Positions 8,571 to 17,956 are shown, numbered from the stretch's first letter. The stretch is DNA of 64,000 nt from Bradyrhizobium sp. AUGA SZCCT0158 (GCF_018130065.1 NZ_JAFCME010000006.1:1-64000); one strand, 5' to 3'. Numbers and translations are program-made. The notes: generated by a model not told the origin, from the sequence alone.

Positions 8571-9560
8571 ATGGATTTGACACGACGTCACGCACTCGCT
8601 GGAGCTGCGGCTCTCGCTGCTTCGCCTCTGTTGCCCAGCATGCCGGCCAAGGCGGCCGCGCCGGTCGCCGAGAAGCAAGCGCCGAGTTTCTATCGTTACA
8701 AGGTCGGCGACGCCCAGGTGAACGTCATCTCCGACGGCGTCAACAACTTCGCGCTGGGCGACACATTCGTGCTCAACGTCAAGAAGGACGAAGTCAACGC
8801 CGCGCTCGAAAAGGCGTTCATGCCGAAAGACAAGATCAGCATCCAGTTCGCGCCGCTCGTGATCAATACCGGCGGCAAGCTTGTCGTCATCGACACCGGC
8901 AACGGCCCGGGCGCTTTCGCCTCGAGCAAGGGCAATGTCGGACAGTTCGCCAGCAACATGGTCGCCGCCGGGCTCGACCCCAAGGCCGTCGACATGGTGG
9001 TAATCTCGCACTTCCACGGCGACCACATCAACGGCCTCTTGACCGCGGACAACGTGCTGGCATTCCCGAATGCCGAGGTGCTGGTGCCGGCCGCCGAGTG
9101 GAAATACTTCATGGACGACGGCGAGATGGGCAAGCAGACCACGGAGCGCATGAAGGGCGTGTTCGCCAACGCGCGCCGCGTGTTCGACGCCGGGCTGAAG
9201 AAGAAGGTCACGCCTTACGAAATGGGCAAGGACGTCGCCCCCGGGCTGCAGGCGATGGCTACCCACGGTCACACGCCGGGCCACACCTCGTATGTCCTGT
9301 CGTCCGGTTCGGACAAGGTCTTCATCCAGTCCGACGTCACCAACCTGCCGGCGCTGTTCGTCACCAATCCGGGCTGGCACCTGATGTTCGATCAGGACCC
9401 GGCCATGGCAGAAGCCACCCGCCGCAAGGTCTACGACATGCTGGTTGCCGACAAGATGCGGGTCCAGGGCTTCCATTATCCGTTCCCGGCCAATGGCTTT
9501 GTCGAAAAGGACGGAACTGGATACCGGCTGGTGCCGGCGCCGTGGAATCCGGTAATCTAG
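8571..9560 (+). CDS. Tat-exported MBL-fold metallo-hydrolase
   Basis: A 329-residue metallo-beta-lactamase-fold protein. The N-terminus MDLTRRHALAGAAALAASPL is a twin-arginine signal, cleaved near AKA-A, so it probably acts in the periplasm. The metal motif HFHGDH is at about residues 146-151, a further His is in THGHTPGHTSY, and a conserved Asp is in IQSDVTN. The last metal His is in QGFHYPFPANGF. The architecture matches quorum-quenching or arylsulfatase-like MBL proteins, but the substrate cannot be stated. GGGAGG lies about eight bases before the ATG. It is monocistronic, with a strong terminator. Confidence 0.85.
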   Translation: MDLTRRHALAGAAALAASPLLPSMPAKAAAPVAEKQAPSFYRYKVGDAQVNVISDGVNNFALGDTFVLNVKKDEVNAALEKAFMPKDKISIQFAPLVINTGGKLVVIDTGNGPGAFASSKGNVGQFASNMVAAGLDPKAVDMVVISHFHGDHINGLLTADNVLAFPNAEVLVPAAEWKYFMDDGEMGKQTTERMKGVFANARRVFDAGLKKKVTPYEMGKDVAPGLQAMATHGHTPGHTSYVLSSGSDKVFIQSDVTNLPALFVTNPGWHLMFDQDPAMAEATRRKVYDMLVADKMRVQGFHYPFPANGFVEKDGTGYRLVPAPWNPVI

Positions 9561-9581
9561 CTCGTCTGCTGACCGTTGACC

Positions 9582-9612
9582 AAAGGCCGCCCTGGGGCGG
9601 CCTTTGTGTTTT
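9582..9612 (+). terminator. Rho-independent terminator
   Basis: AAAGGCCGCC pairs with GGCGGCCTTT across a short loop and is followed by GTGTTTT. It starts 22 bases after the MBL stop codon. Confidence 0.85.
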
Positions 9613-9820
9613 GGCTTGACCCTGAAACCGGGCGGCCTTATGGCCCCGCCATGATCAACGCTTCGACCAGCCTCATCGCCCGCCGCCGCCGCATTCTCGC
9701 GGTACGGGCGGTTGTCTGCGTTTAAGATCATCGCCTCTGCCGCCGGATACGATCCGCGGCTCTTTCCCTTCAAGACACGCGGTTTGATCTGGCGGCTCCT
9801 ACGTCAAGCAGGAGTTTGAA

Positions 9821-10516
9821 ATGTATACGCCGCCTCCGTTCAAGCCCGACCGTGCCGCCAGCCTGGCGTTTGCGGAAGCGCGCGGCTTTGGCCTCGTCTG
9901 CGCGTGGGATGGCGCCAAGCCGATTGCCTCGCCGCTGCCGTTCTATCTCGGCTTTGCCGATGACGGGACGCCGCGCGCGCTGTTTCATGTTGCCCGTCAT
10001 AATCCACTGGTAAAGCTCGCCGGCGGGACCTCGTCCTGGCTGCTGGCCGTCAACGGCGCGGATGCCTATGTATCGCCCGACTGGTACGTCTCGCCCGATC
10101 AAGTGCCGACCTGGCTCTACCAGGCCGTGCACCTGACAGGCACGGTACGGGCACTGTCCGACGACGAACTGGCCGAGCAGATCGATACGCTCAGCGCCAA
10201 GTTCGAAAACAGGCTGTTGCCGAAGAAGCCCTGGTTGTCGTCGAAGATGACGGCCGGGCGGCTGGACGCCATGAAGAAGGCGATCGTGGGTCTGGTGATG
10301 ACGGTTGAGGAAATCGAGGGCAGCTTCAAATTGAACCAGCACAAATCCGACGCGGACTACTCAGCCATCAGCAATGCGCTGGCGTCACAGGGTGACGCTG
10401 ATGCAGCCGGGATCGCAGGACTGATGCGCGAGGCGCGCCCGCAAGCCTTCATGACCGACATTACCGACACAGCAGCAGCGAACGAAACGACGACGCTTGA
10501 AAGGAACGCGCCATGA
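9821..10516 (+). CDS. FMN-binding PaiB-like protein
   Basis: A 231-residue protein of the PaiB family (split-barrel FMN-binding fold, often called a negative transcriptional regulator). The diagnostic opening MYTPPPFKPDR is followed by a segment on shielding low-level substrates, HVARHNPLVKLAGG near residue 62, then WYVSPDQVPTW and LTGTVRALSDDEL. PSSKMT-like KPWLSSKMTAGRLDAM precedes GLVMTVEEIEGSFKLNQHK, the conserved C-terminal block. Its stop codon overlaps the argC start (ATGA at 10513-10516), so the two are translationally coupled. The reason for linkage to arginine synthesis is not evident. Confidence 0.85.
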   Translation: MYTPPPFKPDRAASLAFAEARGFGLVCAWDGAKPIASPLPFYLGFADDGTPRALFHVARHNPLVKLAGGTSSWLLAVNGADAYVSPDWYVSPDQVPTWLYQAVHLTGTVRALSDDELAEQIDTLSAKFENRLLPKKPWLSSKMTAGRLDAMKKAIVGLVMTVEEIEGSFKLNQHKSDADYSAISNALASQGDADAAGIAGLMREARPQAFMTDITDTAAANETTTLERNAP

Positions 10517-11490
10517 CCCTGACCGATATCAAGCCGCACACGACCGGCGACACCAGGAAGCCCACCATCTTTGTCGATGGCGCGTCCGGAACGACGGGCC
10601 TTGGCATTCAGGAGCGGCTGCGCCTGCAGGGCGACGTCGCGCTCAAGAGCATTGCCGAGGACAAGCGCAAGGACGCCGGAGCCAAGCGGGCGCTGATGGA
10701 GGAGGTGGATCTCGTGATCCTCTGCCTGCCGGACGATGCGGCGAAGGAAACCGTGGCGTTGATCGACGGCATGGGCGCCAAGGGACCCAAGGTGCTCGAC
10801 GCCTCGACGGCGTTTCGCGTCGCGCCCGACTGGACCTATGGTTTTGCGGAACTCGCGCCTGACCAGGCCGACAAGATCAAGGCGGCACGGAAGGTCTCGA
10901 ACCCGGGCTGCTATCCAACAGGCGGGATCGCCCTGCTGCGCCCGCTCGTGGACGCGGGACTGCTGCCGTCGGACTATCCCGTCACCATCAATGCGGTCAG
11001 CGGTTATTCCGGCGGCGGCAAGTCGATGATCGAAAGTTTCGAAGGCGGCACCGCGCCGTCCTTTGAACTCTATGGTCTCGGCTTCGAGCACAAGCATCTG
11101 CCGGAGACGCAGCTGTACTCACGGCTCACGCGGCGGCCGATATTCGTTCCGTCGGTCGGCAACTACCGGCAGGGCATGCTGGTGTCGGTGCCGTTGCATC
11201 TCGACGCGCTTCCGGCCAAGCCCGATGGCGCGGCACTCCATGCCGCGCTGGCCAAGCGCTACGCCGGCAGCAAATATGTTTCCGTGATGCCGCTCGAATA
11301 CGCGACGTCAAAAACCGGACGGCTGGAACCCGAAGCGCTCAACGAGACCAACAAGCTCGAGCTCTACGTGTTTGCAAGCCAGCAGCATCCCCATGCCGTT
11401 CTCGTCGCGCGTCTCGACAATCTCGGCAAGGGCGCCTCCGGAGCCGCCGTGCAGAACATGCGGCTGATGCTGGGGTTGGCCGACAGTTAG
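10513..11490 (+). CDS. argC: N-acetyl-gamma-glutamyl-phosphate reductase (type 2)
   Basis: A 325-residue ArgC that reduces N-acetylglutamyl phosphate to the semialdehyde in arginine biosynthesis. The NADP-binding N-terminus is FVDGASGTTGLGIQERL. The catalytic Cys is in VSNPGCYPTGGIALLRPL (about residue 132), and the His of the active site is in EHKHLPE. The overall length and the missing N-terminal segment identify the shorter type 2 group. It is coupled to the PaiB-like gene by a four-base overlap. Its last codons (RLMLGLADS) are echoed 150 bases downstream (see 11637-11676). Confidence 0.93.
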   Translation: MTLTDIKPHTTGDTRKPTIFVDGASGTTGLGIQERLRLQGDVALKSIAEDKRKDAGAKRALMEEVDLVILCLPDDAAKETVALIDGMGAKGPKVLDASTAFRVAPDWTYGFAELAPDQADKIKAARKVSNPGCYPTGGIALLRPLVDAGLLPSDYPVTINAVSGYSGGGKSMIESFEGGTAPSFELYGLGFEHKHLPETQLYSRLTRRPIFVPSVGNYRQGMLVSVPLHLDALPAKPDGAALHAALAKRYAGSKYVSVMPLEYATSKTGRLEPEALNETNKLELYVFASQQHPHAVLVARLDNLGKGASGAAVQNMRLMLGLADS

Positions 11491-11636
11491 GCCCAAAGCG
11501 CCTTACGCTCACGCAGGCATCACGCTATCAGCGCGATGCCGGCGCTGCCGCCCGTTCGGCCGTCGGGGCTTGCGAGCGCATCCCAGAACCGCAGAATCCA
11601 TAGTTGCGTCCGGCGAAGGCAGGTCTACTGTTTTTA

Positions 11637-11676
11637 CTGCAACACGCGGCTGATGCTGGGCCTCGCCGATTGCGAG
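11637..11676 (+). pseudogene. Decayed copy of the argC 3' end
   Basis: Translated, this stretch reads NTRLMLGLADC, against NMRLMLGLADS at the real ArgC C-terminus (11455-11490). The DNA shares a 15-base exact block (GCGGCTGATGCTGGG) plus scattered matches on both sides, about 27 of 36 positions by eye. The copy has no stop, is on the same strand and ends just before the methyltransferase start. The similarity is short, so chance cannot be wholly excluded. Confidence 0.55.
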
Positions 11677-11684
11677 AGGGATTC

Positions 11685-12278
11685 GTGGACGAGGCGACGC
11701 TTCAATTCTACCGCGGCCATGCCGAGGCTTACGCGGCGCGCGAGATCACCTCGCGTCGGGCAAGGCTGGAGGCGTTCCTTACGCTGCTTCCACCTGGCAC
11801 TGCCATTCTCGAACTCGGATGCGGCGCCGGCGGCGACACCGCGGAAATGCTGGCGCGGGGCTTCGACGTGTCGCCGACCGACGGATCGCCGGAAATGGCT
11901 GAGGTGGCGTCGCGCCGTCTTGGCCGCCCGGTCGGGACGCTGCTGTTTCATGACATCGACGCAGTCGGGACCTACGACGGCGTGTGGGCCAATGCCTGCC
12001 TGCTGCACGTTCCGCGCGATGACCTGGCGCAGGTGCTGTCGCTGATCTGGCGCGCGCTGAAACCCGGCGGCGCTTTCTTTGCCAGCTTCAAGACCGGTGA
12101 CGCCGAAGGCCGCGACACGCTAGGCCGCTACTACAATTACCCGTCGCCTGATTGGCTGCGCGAAACCTACGCCAGCGCGGGCAACTGGAATTCGCTTGAA
12201 ATCGAGACCGGCGAGGTCATCGGCTTCGACAACCAGTGGGCCCCGATGCTGTTTGTCGTGGCCCGGAAAAGCCTCTGA
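11685..12278 (+). CDS. Class I SAM-dependent methyltransferase
   Basis: A 197-residue methyltransferase starting at GTG, with AGAGGG at 11675-11680 upstream. Motif I is ILELGCGAGGDTAEML, motif II region is VSPTDGSPEMAEVA, and motif IV is GVWANACLLHVP, followed by LKPGGAFFASFKTG. The short Rossmann-only architecture is that of small-molecule methyltransferases. An in-frame ATG at 11604 would extend it through the argC echo, but no ribosome site supports it. Its substrate is unknown. The MFS gene begins five bases after its stop codon, so cotranscription is likely. Confidence 0.82.
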   Translation: MDEATLQFYRGHAEAYAAREITSRRARLEAFLTLLPPGTAILELGCGAGGDTAEMLARGFDVSPTDGSPEMAEVASRRLGRPVGTLLFHDIDAVGTYDGVWANACLLHVPRDDLAQVLSLIWRALKPGGAFFASFKTGDAEGRDTLGRYYNYPSPDWLRETYASAGNWNSLEIETGEVIGFDNQWAPMLFVVARKSL

Positions 12279-12282
12279 TCTG

Positions 12283-13488
12283 ATGATCCCCGAGTCCGGC
12301 AAGTCAATGTTCCGCGTCCTGGTCGTTCTCGCGATTACGCAGGTCATCGGATGGGGCACGATCGGACTGCTTGCGGTCGTCGGCGGGCAGGTCGCCGCCG
12401 ATCTTCACATGGACATCTCGGCGGTGTTTGCCGGCAACTCGATCTTCTATGTCCTGATGGGTCTGTGCGCTCCTGTCTTGGCAAGGCCGTTCACGCAATT
12501 TGGTGCCCGCCGGGTGATGATCGCGGGAGCCATCATCGGTGCGCCGGGCTTCGTTTTGCTGTCGTTCGCGCAGGGCCCGATACAGTTTTTCGCGGCGTGG
12601 GTGATCCTCGGCGCGGCCGGCAGCGCCACGCTGGCCACCGCCGCCTACATCTTGCTCAACGAGATCGCCGGGCGGGATGCGAAGCGTGGCATCGGCGCCA
12701 TGATGCTGGTGACCGGGCTTTCCAGCAGTGTTTTTTGGCCTACCACATCGTTTCTGTCAGACGTTGTGGGCTGGCGTGGAACCTGTCTGGTCTATTGCGG
12801 CATGCTGCTGCTTTTGTGCCTGCCGCTGTATTATTTCGGATTACCGCGTCGACCCGAACGGGCCGGTGAAGCTGTCGCCACGGCGTTGCCGGCGAGCGCG
12901 TCGCCGATCGTGTTGAAAAGCACCTTCTACCTGATCCTGGTGGCTCTCGCGTTCAATGCGTTCGTTTCCTTCGGATTCAGCGCCGTCTTGATCGAGCTTC
13001 TGAAAGCGGAGGGCCTGTCGCCTGCGACGGCCGTTACCTTCGGCTCGATGCTTGGCGTGATCCAGGTCAGCGCGCGGGGACTCGATTTCCTTGGTGGCGG
13101 GCGGTGGGACGGGATCACGACGGCACTGTTTGCCGGCTCGGCCATTCCCGTGGCGATGTTGTTTCTGATGATCGGCGGCGGATCGCATTGGGCGATCGCG
13201 GCCTTCATTCTGCTGTACGGCATGGGCAGCGGCGCGTTCGCGGTCGCCCGTGCGACCATACCGCTGGTGTTCTACGACCAGGCCGAATTCGCCAAGGCGA
13301 CCTCGCGGCTGGCGTTGCCGTTGAATATCATTTCCGCAGCTTCGCCCCCGCTTCTCGTCGGCCTGCTGACGAATTTCGGCAGCAACGCGCTGCTTGGCGT
13401 TGCCATGGCATGTTCGTGCGGGGCTCTCCTGATCCTGCTTCGGCTCAGGAAGCTTCGCCCGGCGACCCCTGCGATTGCCGCGGGCTGA
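12283..13488 (+). CDS. MFS transporter
   Basis: A major facilitator superfamily permease of about 401 residues with some 12 hydrophobic helices, beginning VLVVLAITQVIGWGTIGLLAVV. The A-loop-like region between helices 2 and 3 is LARPFTQFGARRVMIAG. A longer central loop (YFGLPRRPERAGEAVATALP) separates the two halves. It follows the methyltransferase gene by four bases, so the two are probably one transcript. The start at 12283 is the first ATG after the methyltransferase stop; an alternative ATG lies at 12307. The substrate cannot be predicted. Confidence 0.85.
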   Translation: MIPESGKSMFRVLVVLAITQVIGWGTIGLLAVVGGQVAADLHMDISAVFAGNSIFYVLMGLCAPVLARPFTQFGARRVMIAGAIIGAPGFVLLSFAQGPIQFFAAWVILGAAGSATLATAAYILLNEIAGRDAKRGIGAMMLVTGLSSSVFWPTTSFLSDVVGWRGTCLVYCGMLLLLCLPLYYFGLPRRPERAGEAVATALPASASPIVLKSTFYLILVALAFNAFVSFGFSAVLIELLKAEGLSPATAVTFGSMLGVIQVSARGLDFLGGGRWDGITTALFAGSAIPVAMLFLMIGGGSHWAIAAFILLYGMGSGAFAVARATIPLVFYDQAEFAKATSRLALPLNIISAASPPLLVGLLTNFGSNALLGVAMACSCGALLILLRLRKLRPATPAIAAG

Positions 13489-13511
13489 TCGGGATGCGGG
13501 GGGGCCCGCGA

Positions 13512-13910
13512 TCAAAGCACCTGGAAGATCGCCAGCGCCAGCACGGCCTGCGCGAGGAAGCCGACGGTGAAGGCGAGGGTCCGGAACACCGGCAGGCCCA
13601 GCGTGTAGACGATCAGATGCGCGACGCGGGACCAGAAATAAACCATGCAGGCCATCACGGTCCATTTGGTGGAATAGTCGGCCAGGTTGAGGATCAGCAC
13701 CAGGGGGGCGAAGATGATGAGGTTCTCGACCGCGTTGTCATGCGCGAACATCAGCCGGTTGGCCCATTCCGAATGCGGCTTGTCGTTGCGCGAGGGATTG
13801 GCCATGGCGCCGGAAAGGCCGCGGATCTGACAGCGGTTGATGATGTAGGGGACCCACAGCAGGCCGGTCAAAATCACCGTCAGCGCAAGCCAGAACAATT
13901 CACGCGTCAT
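13512..13910 (-). CDS. MAPEG-family membrane protein
   Basis: A 132-residue integral membrane protein of the MAPEG family (membrane-associated proteins in eicosanoid and glutathione metabolism). It has four predicted helices. Between the first and second is the family segment RNDKPHSEWANRLMFAHDNAVENLIIFAP, with the Glu and Asn residues used in glutathione-type binding. The third helix region holds YFWSRVAHLIVYTLGLPVFRTLAF, which is also diagnostic. The ATG is preceded by GGGGGAAACC on the coding strand. It is convergent with the MFS gene and downstream of phaC in the same direction. Confidence 0.85.
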   Translation of the reverse strand: MTRELFWLALTVILTGLLWVPYIINRCQIRGLSGAMANPSRNDKPHSEWANRLMFAHDNAVENLIIFAPLVLILNLADYSTKWTVMACMVYFWSRVAHLIVYTLGLPVFRTLAFTVGFLAQAVLALAIFQVL

Positions 13911-13981
13911 GGTTTCCCCCTCATTCGATTTTCGAATCCCGATACGGGATATCAGCTTATAGCCAACCCCGCGGGCTTGCG

Positions 13982-15787
13982 CTACGCGCGGACCCGAACG
14001 TAGCTGCCGGGCGCATCCTCGATCGGCGGCATCGCCTCGGAGCCGACCGCGCGCGCGGGCACCACCTCGGCGTCGAGGCCCTCCAGCCATTGACGCCAGT
14101 CCGGCCACCACGATCCCTTGTGCTCGGTGGCGTTTTTGAGCCACTCGGCCAGCGTGACGTCCTTGATGTTGTCGTTGGTCCAGTACTGATATTTTCCAGA
14201 CACCGGCGGATTGACCACGCCGGCGATGTGGCCGGATCCGGACAGCACGTATTTGACCGGCCCGCCGAAGAACTGCGAGCCGTACAGCACCGAATCCGCG
14301 GGCGCGATGTGATCTTCGCGCGTCGCCAGATTATAAACCGGCACCTTCACCTTCGAGAGGTCGAGCAGCGTGTTATCAAGCACCATGCTGCCGGTGGACA
14401 GCCGGTTCTCCAGGTAGCAATTGCGCAAGTAGAAGGAATGGTTGGCTGCCGGCATTCGCGTCGCGTCCGAATTCCAGTGCAGCAGGTCGAAGGAGGAGGG
14501 CGGTTGTCCCTTCAGGTAATTGCTGACGACGTAGGACCAGATCAGGTCGTTCGAGCGCAGCATGTTGAAGGCCATCGCCATCTTGCTGCCTTCGAGCACG
14601 CCGGCTTCCTGCATGTCGCGCTCGAGCGCCGAGATCTGGCCTTCGTCGACGAACACAAGTAGATCGCCGGCATGGGTGAAGTCGACCTGGGCCGCAAAGA
14701 ACGTCGCCGAGGTGACGCGCACGCGGCGCTTTTCGGCGAGCCACGCCAGCGTCGAGGCGAGCAGGGTGCCCCCGACACAATAGCCCGCGGTATGAACCTT
14801 CATCTCGCCCGTGACCTTTTCGATGACGTCCATCGCGGTCAGCGGTCCCTGCCTCATGTAGTCGTCAAACGTCTTCTTGCCTAGTTCCTTGTCCGGATTG
14901 ACCCAGGAGATCACGAACACGGTGATGCCCTGATCGACGCACCATTTGATGTAGGATTTTTCCGGCTTGAGATCGAGGATGTAGAATTTGTTGATCCAGG
15001 GCGGCACGATCAGCAGCGGCGTGCGCAGCACGGTCTCCGTGGTGGGCGTGTACTGGATCAGCTGCATCAGTTCGTTCTGGAAGATCACCTTGCCCGGCGT
15101 CGTCGCCATGTTGACGCCGACCACGAGGTTGGTGGGATCGGACTGGCGGATGCGCAGCGTGCCGCGGCCGGCTTCGATGTCCTCGGCCAGCATCTTCATG
15201 CCGCGCACCAGATTGTCGCCGTTCGACGCCAGCGTCTCGCGCAGCACTTCCGGATTGGTGAAGACGAAATTCGACGGCGAGATCGCATTGCTGATCTGCT
15301 GAACGTAGAATTCGGCCTTCTTGCGCGTGTGCGGATCGATGCCTTCGGCGTTCTTCACCAGTTCCTGCGCCCATTGCGTGGTGAGCAGGTAAAGCTGCAT
15401 CACGAAGTCGAAGAACTTGTTGGTCTTCCACTCCGGATCCTTGAATCGCTTGTCGCGCGGCGACGGCTCGATCGCGGGCGGGGCCTCTTCGCCGGCCATG
15501 CGGCGCACCGTCGAGCCCCAGAGATCGAGATAGGCTTTGGCCATCTTGACCTGCAGATCGGACGCCCGCTCCTTGTCCGAAAGCCAGTATTCGGCGACCG
15601 TGCTGAAGGTTTTGATCACCTCGGCGATCTCATTCGGCGGTTTGTCCTTCAGCTCACCGTTTTCGCGCGGCTTCAGGTAGGCCGCGAGCGCCTGGCCACT
15701 GCTCTCCATGGCCCTGGCGATGTTCATGGCGAAGGCTTCAGCGTTGAAGGATTTCGCAGCGTGGATTTCGGTGTTAACGTCGGTCAT
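13982..15787 (-). CDS. phaC: Class I poly(3-hydroxyalkanoate) synthase
   Basis: A 601-residue PHA synthase that polymerises 3-hydroxyacyl-CoA on the surface of PHB granules. The PhaC N-terminal domain occupies about residues 75-250. The lipase-like box is GYCVGG with the nucleophile Cys337, and the catalytic His is in LSGSGHIAGVVNPP; TREDHIAP upstream carries the catalytic Asp. The C-terminal segment SWWPDWRQWL is typical. The length matches class I enzymes, which need no PhaE or PhaR subunit. No phaZ, phaR or phasin gene lies beside it in the window. Confidence 0.94.
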   Translation of the reverse strand: MTDVNTEIHAAKSFNAEAFAMNIARAMESSGQALAAYLKPRENGELKDKPPNEIAEVIKTFSTVAEYWLSDKERASDLQVKMAKAYLDLWGSTVRRMAGEEAPPAIEPSPRDKRFKDPEWKTNKFFDFVMQLYLLTTQWAQELVKNAEGIDPHTRKKAEFYVQQISNAISPSNFVFTNPEVLRETLASNGDNLVRGMKMLAEDIEAGRGTLRIRQSDPTNLVVGVNMATTPGKVIFQNELMQLIQYTPTTETVLRTPLLIVPPWINKFYILDLKPEKSYIKWCVDQGITVFVISWVNPDKELGKKTFDDYMRQGPLTAMDVIEKVTGEMKVHTAGYCVGGTLLASTLAWLAEKRRVRVTSATFFAAQVDFTHAGDLLVFVDEGQISALERDMQEAGVLEGSKMAMAFNMLRSNDLIWSYVVSNYLKGQPPSSFDLLHWNSDATRMPAANHSFYLRNCYLENRLSTGSMVLDNTLLDLSKVKVPVYNLATREDHIAPADSVLYGSQFFGGPVKYVLSGSGHIAGVVNPPVSGKYQYWTNDNIKDVTLAEWLKNATEHKGSWWPDWRQWLEGLDAEVVPARAVGSEAMPPIEDAPGSYVRVRA

Positions 15788-16086
15788 GTCAGGGACACTA
15801 TAACTTCATTTCGAGTTCGTCACCGCGCCTGACGGCGGCGGTAGTATTGGGTTAATCCTGTTGCACTGCGATAAAATTTCTCCGTTCGGACACATTGAAG
15901 CCGCACCGCTTGAGTTACCTGTTCTGGCTTTAATCGTTTCGGGCGACAATGGTTTGAAGGGTTGCGGAGAATTTGACGCAACTCGACGACCCGGCGCGCT
16001 GCAAGGCGCATACCAACAGCTCTTGCCAACGCGCACTTTGCAAACGATGTAAGGCGACGGGACAGATATTGGGGACTTCCGGACGG
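15788..16086. other. Intergenic region between phaC and a lipoprotein gene
   Basis: This 299-base gap separates divergent genes. It holds a moderately AT-rich part (about 15850-15900) that probably contains the phaC promoter. A TGC-rich stretch (TTGCACTGCG at 15861-15870) is visible; whether it is a PHA-regulator site is not known. No conserved small open frame or terminator was recognised. Confidence 0.4.
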
Positions 16087-16377
16087 ATGCCGGTGGATCG
16101 GATGATAAGGCTGTGGTCGATGGCCGCGCTGTTCGCAACCGCGCTCGCGGTCAGCGGCTGCTCGACTTCGATCGCGGATTTGCCAGGTGTCGGCGTGCCG
16201 GGCGACGCGCCCGCGCGTCCGAAGGAAGCCGGGGGCTACCTGCCGGTCCACGACCTGCCGCCGGAGCGCGACGAGGCGGTCATCAAGCCGGCGGAGCAGG
16301 CCAAGATCGAGGCCGAACTGCGTGCCGCGCGGGATCGCCAGGCGGCCGCGGCCGCAGCAAACCCTGCCGCCAAATAA
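16087..16377 (+). CDS. Small lipoprotein
   Basis: A predicted lipoprotein of 96 residues. The signal region MIRLWSMAALFATALAVSGC (from the second Met) ends in a good lipobox VSGC with Cys25. The mature part is short, with PKEAGGYLPVHDLPPERDE followed by a charged helix (KPAEQAKIEAELRAARDRQAAAAAA) that may form a coiled coil. The ATG at 16087 is used here; an ATG at 16102 gives a shorter, equally good signal. Such proteins are conserved upstream of the aminotransferase-hom genes in relatives as far as I recall. Its function is unknown. Confidence 0.7.
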   Translation: MPVDRMIRLWSMAALFATALAVSGCSTSIADLPGVGVPGDAPARPKEAGGYLPVHDLPPERDEAVIKPAEQAKIEAELRAARDRQAAAAAANPAAK

Positions 16378-16656
16378 GCTGTCTGTTTTTTAAGCGTTTC
16401 GTGACGCGATCCGGCTACCGCCCCCAAATGAGTCCCGGCAGGCTTTCGCTTGAAAACGCTATAGTCTCTGGTGCTGCGGGACGCCCGTGCTAAAAGAGCC
16501 TTAATTCAACCGCATCACGGTCCGGCACTCAGGATACTGCGCCTGAATTCGCTCTAAATCATTGATTGAGCGCGAGTTTTGGACGGAGCCGAACTCGGCT
16601 TCGAAAACCGCAGATTCTACCGATTCTGTCCCGCTGGTCGTCGGAGCAAGGGTCCC

Positions 16657-17877
16657 ATGGAAGATTTCTACCGCATCCGCCGTCTGCCGCCTTACGTGTT
16701 CGAACAGGTCAACCGGGCCAAGGCGGCCGCGCGGAACGCGGGTGCCGACATCATCGACCTCGGCATGGGCAACCCGGATTTGCCGACGCCGGCCCATGTG
16801 ATCGAGAAGCTGAAGGATACGCTGGGCAAGCCGCGGACCGACCGTTATTCGGCCTCGCGCGGTATTACCGGGCTCCGCAAGGCGCAGGCCGGCTATTACG
16901 CGCGCCGGTTCGGCGTCAAGCTCAACCCGGAAAGCCAGGTCGTCGCGACCCTGGGCTCCAAGGAAGGCTTTGCCAATGTGGCGCAGGCGATCACCGCGCC
17001 CGGCGATGTCGTGCTGTGCCCCAATCCGAGCTATCCCATTCACGCCTTCGGCTTCCTGATGGCGGGCGGCGTGATCCGCTCGGTACCGTCGGAGCCGACG
17101 CCGCAATTCTTCGAAGCGGTGGAGCGCGCGATCATCCATTCGATCCCGAAGCCGATCGCGCTGATCGTCTGCTATCCCTCCAATCCGACCGCCTATGTCG
17201 CCGACCTCGATTTCTACAAGGATCTGGTGGCGTTCGCGAAGAAGCACGAGATCTTCATCCTGTCGGATCTGGCCTATGCCGAAGTCTATTTCGACGACAA
17301 GAACCCGCCGCCCTCAGTGCTGCAGGTTCCCGGCGCGATCGACGTCACCGTCGAATTCACCTCGATGTCGAAGACGTTTTCGATGGCGGGCTGGCGCATG
17401 GGCTTTGCCGTCGGCAATGAGCGGATCATCGCCGCGCTGGCGCGGGTGAAATCCTATCTCGATTACGGCGCGTTCACGCCGGTCCAGGTCGCGGCCACCG
17501 CCGCCTTGAATGGCCCGGATGATTGCATTCGCGAAATGCGCGACACCTACCGCAAGCGCCGCGACGCGCTGGTGGAAAGTTTTGGCCGCGCGGGATGGGA
17601 TATTCCGCCGCCGGCCGCCTCGATGTTCGCCTGGGCGCCGCTGCCGAAAGCCTTTGAGGGCGTCGGCAGCATGCAGTTCGCCACCCTGATGGTGGAGAAA
17701 TCGGGCGTGGTGGTGTCGCCCGGGGTTGCCTTCGGCGAGCACGGCGAGGGCTATGTCCGCATCGCCATGGTGGAAAACGAGCAGCGTATTCGCCAGGCCG
17801 CGCGCGGCGTGCGGCGCTTCCTTGAAAGCGGCATTGAAACGTTGCACAACGTGGTTCCTCTCGCCAACCGGCGGTAG
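16657..17877 (+). CDS. PLP-dependent aminotransferase (class I, LL-DAP/AlaA-like)
   Basis: A 406-residue fold-type I aminotransferase. It begins MEDFYRIRRLPPYVFEQVN, and DLGMGNPDLPTP is the N-terminal substrate loop. The residues that hold PLP include YSASRGITGLRKA, CYPSNPT and SDLAYAEV; the Schiff-base Lys is in EFTSMSKTFSMAGWRMGF (near residue 236). Close relatives are annotated as LL-diaminopimelate or alanine/aspartate aminotransferases, and its position just before hom suggests amino-donor supply in the aspartate or methionine/threonine branch. The exact substrate is not settled by sequence alone. Confidence 0.88.
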   Translation: MEDFYRIRRLPPYVFEQVNRAKAAARNAGADIIDLGMGNPDLPTPAHVIEKLKDTLGKPRTDRYSASRGITGLRKAQAGYYARRFGVKLNPESQVVATLGSKEGFANVAQAITAPGDVVLCPNPSYPIHAFGFLMAGGVIRSVPSEPTPQFFEAVERAIIHSIPKPIALIVCYPSNPTAYVADLDFYKDLVAFAKKHEIFILSDLAYAEVYFDDKNPPPSVLQVPGAIDVTVEFTSMSKTFSMAGWRMGFAVGNERIIAALARVKSYLDYGAFTPVQVAATAALNGPDDCIREMRDTYRKRRDALVESFGRAGWDIPPPAASMFAWAPLPKAFEGVGSMQFATLMVEKSGVVVSPGVAFGEHGEGYVRIAMVENEQRIRQAARGVRRFLESGIETLHNVVPLANRR

Positions 17878-17956
17878 GCATGATCCCGAAAAGCGGACTT
17901 CCGGTTTTCGGAACCAGATCGTGCTTGGTTAGCTCTCTTCGGCAGGTTTTTTGGTC

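Noticed and set aside
8553..9773. Long frame opposite the Tat-exported MBL gene
   Set aside because: The plus-strand gene has a Tat signal, HxHxDH and a terminator; the opposite frame has no recognisable domain.
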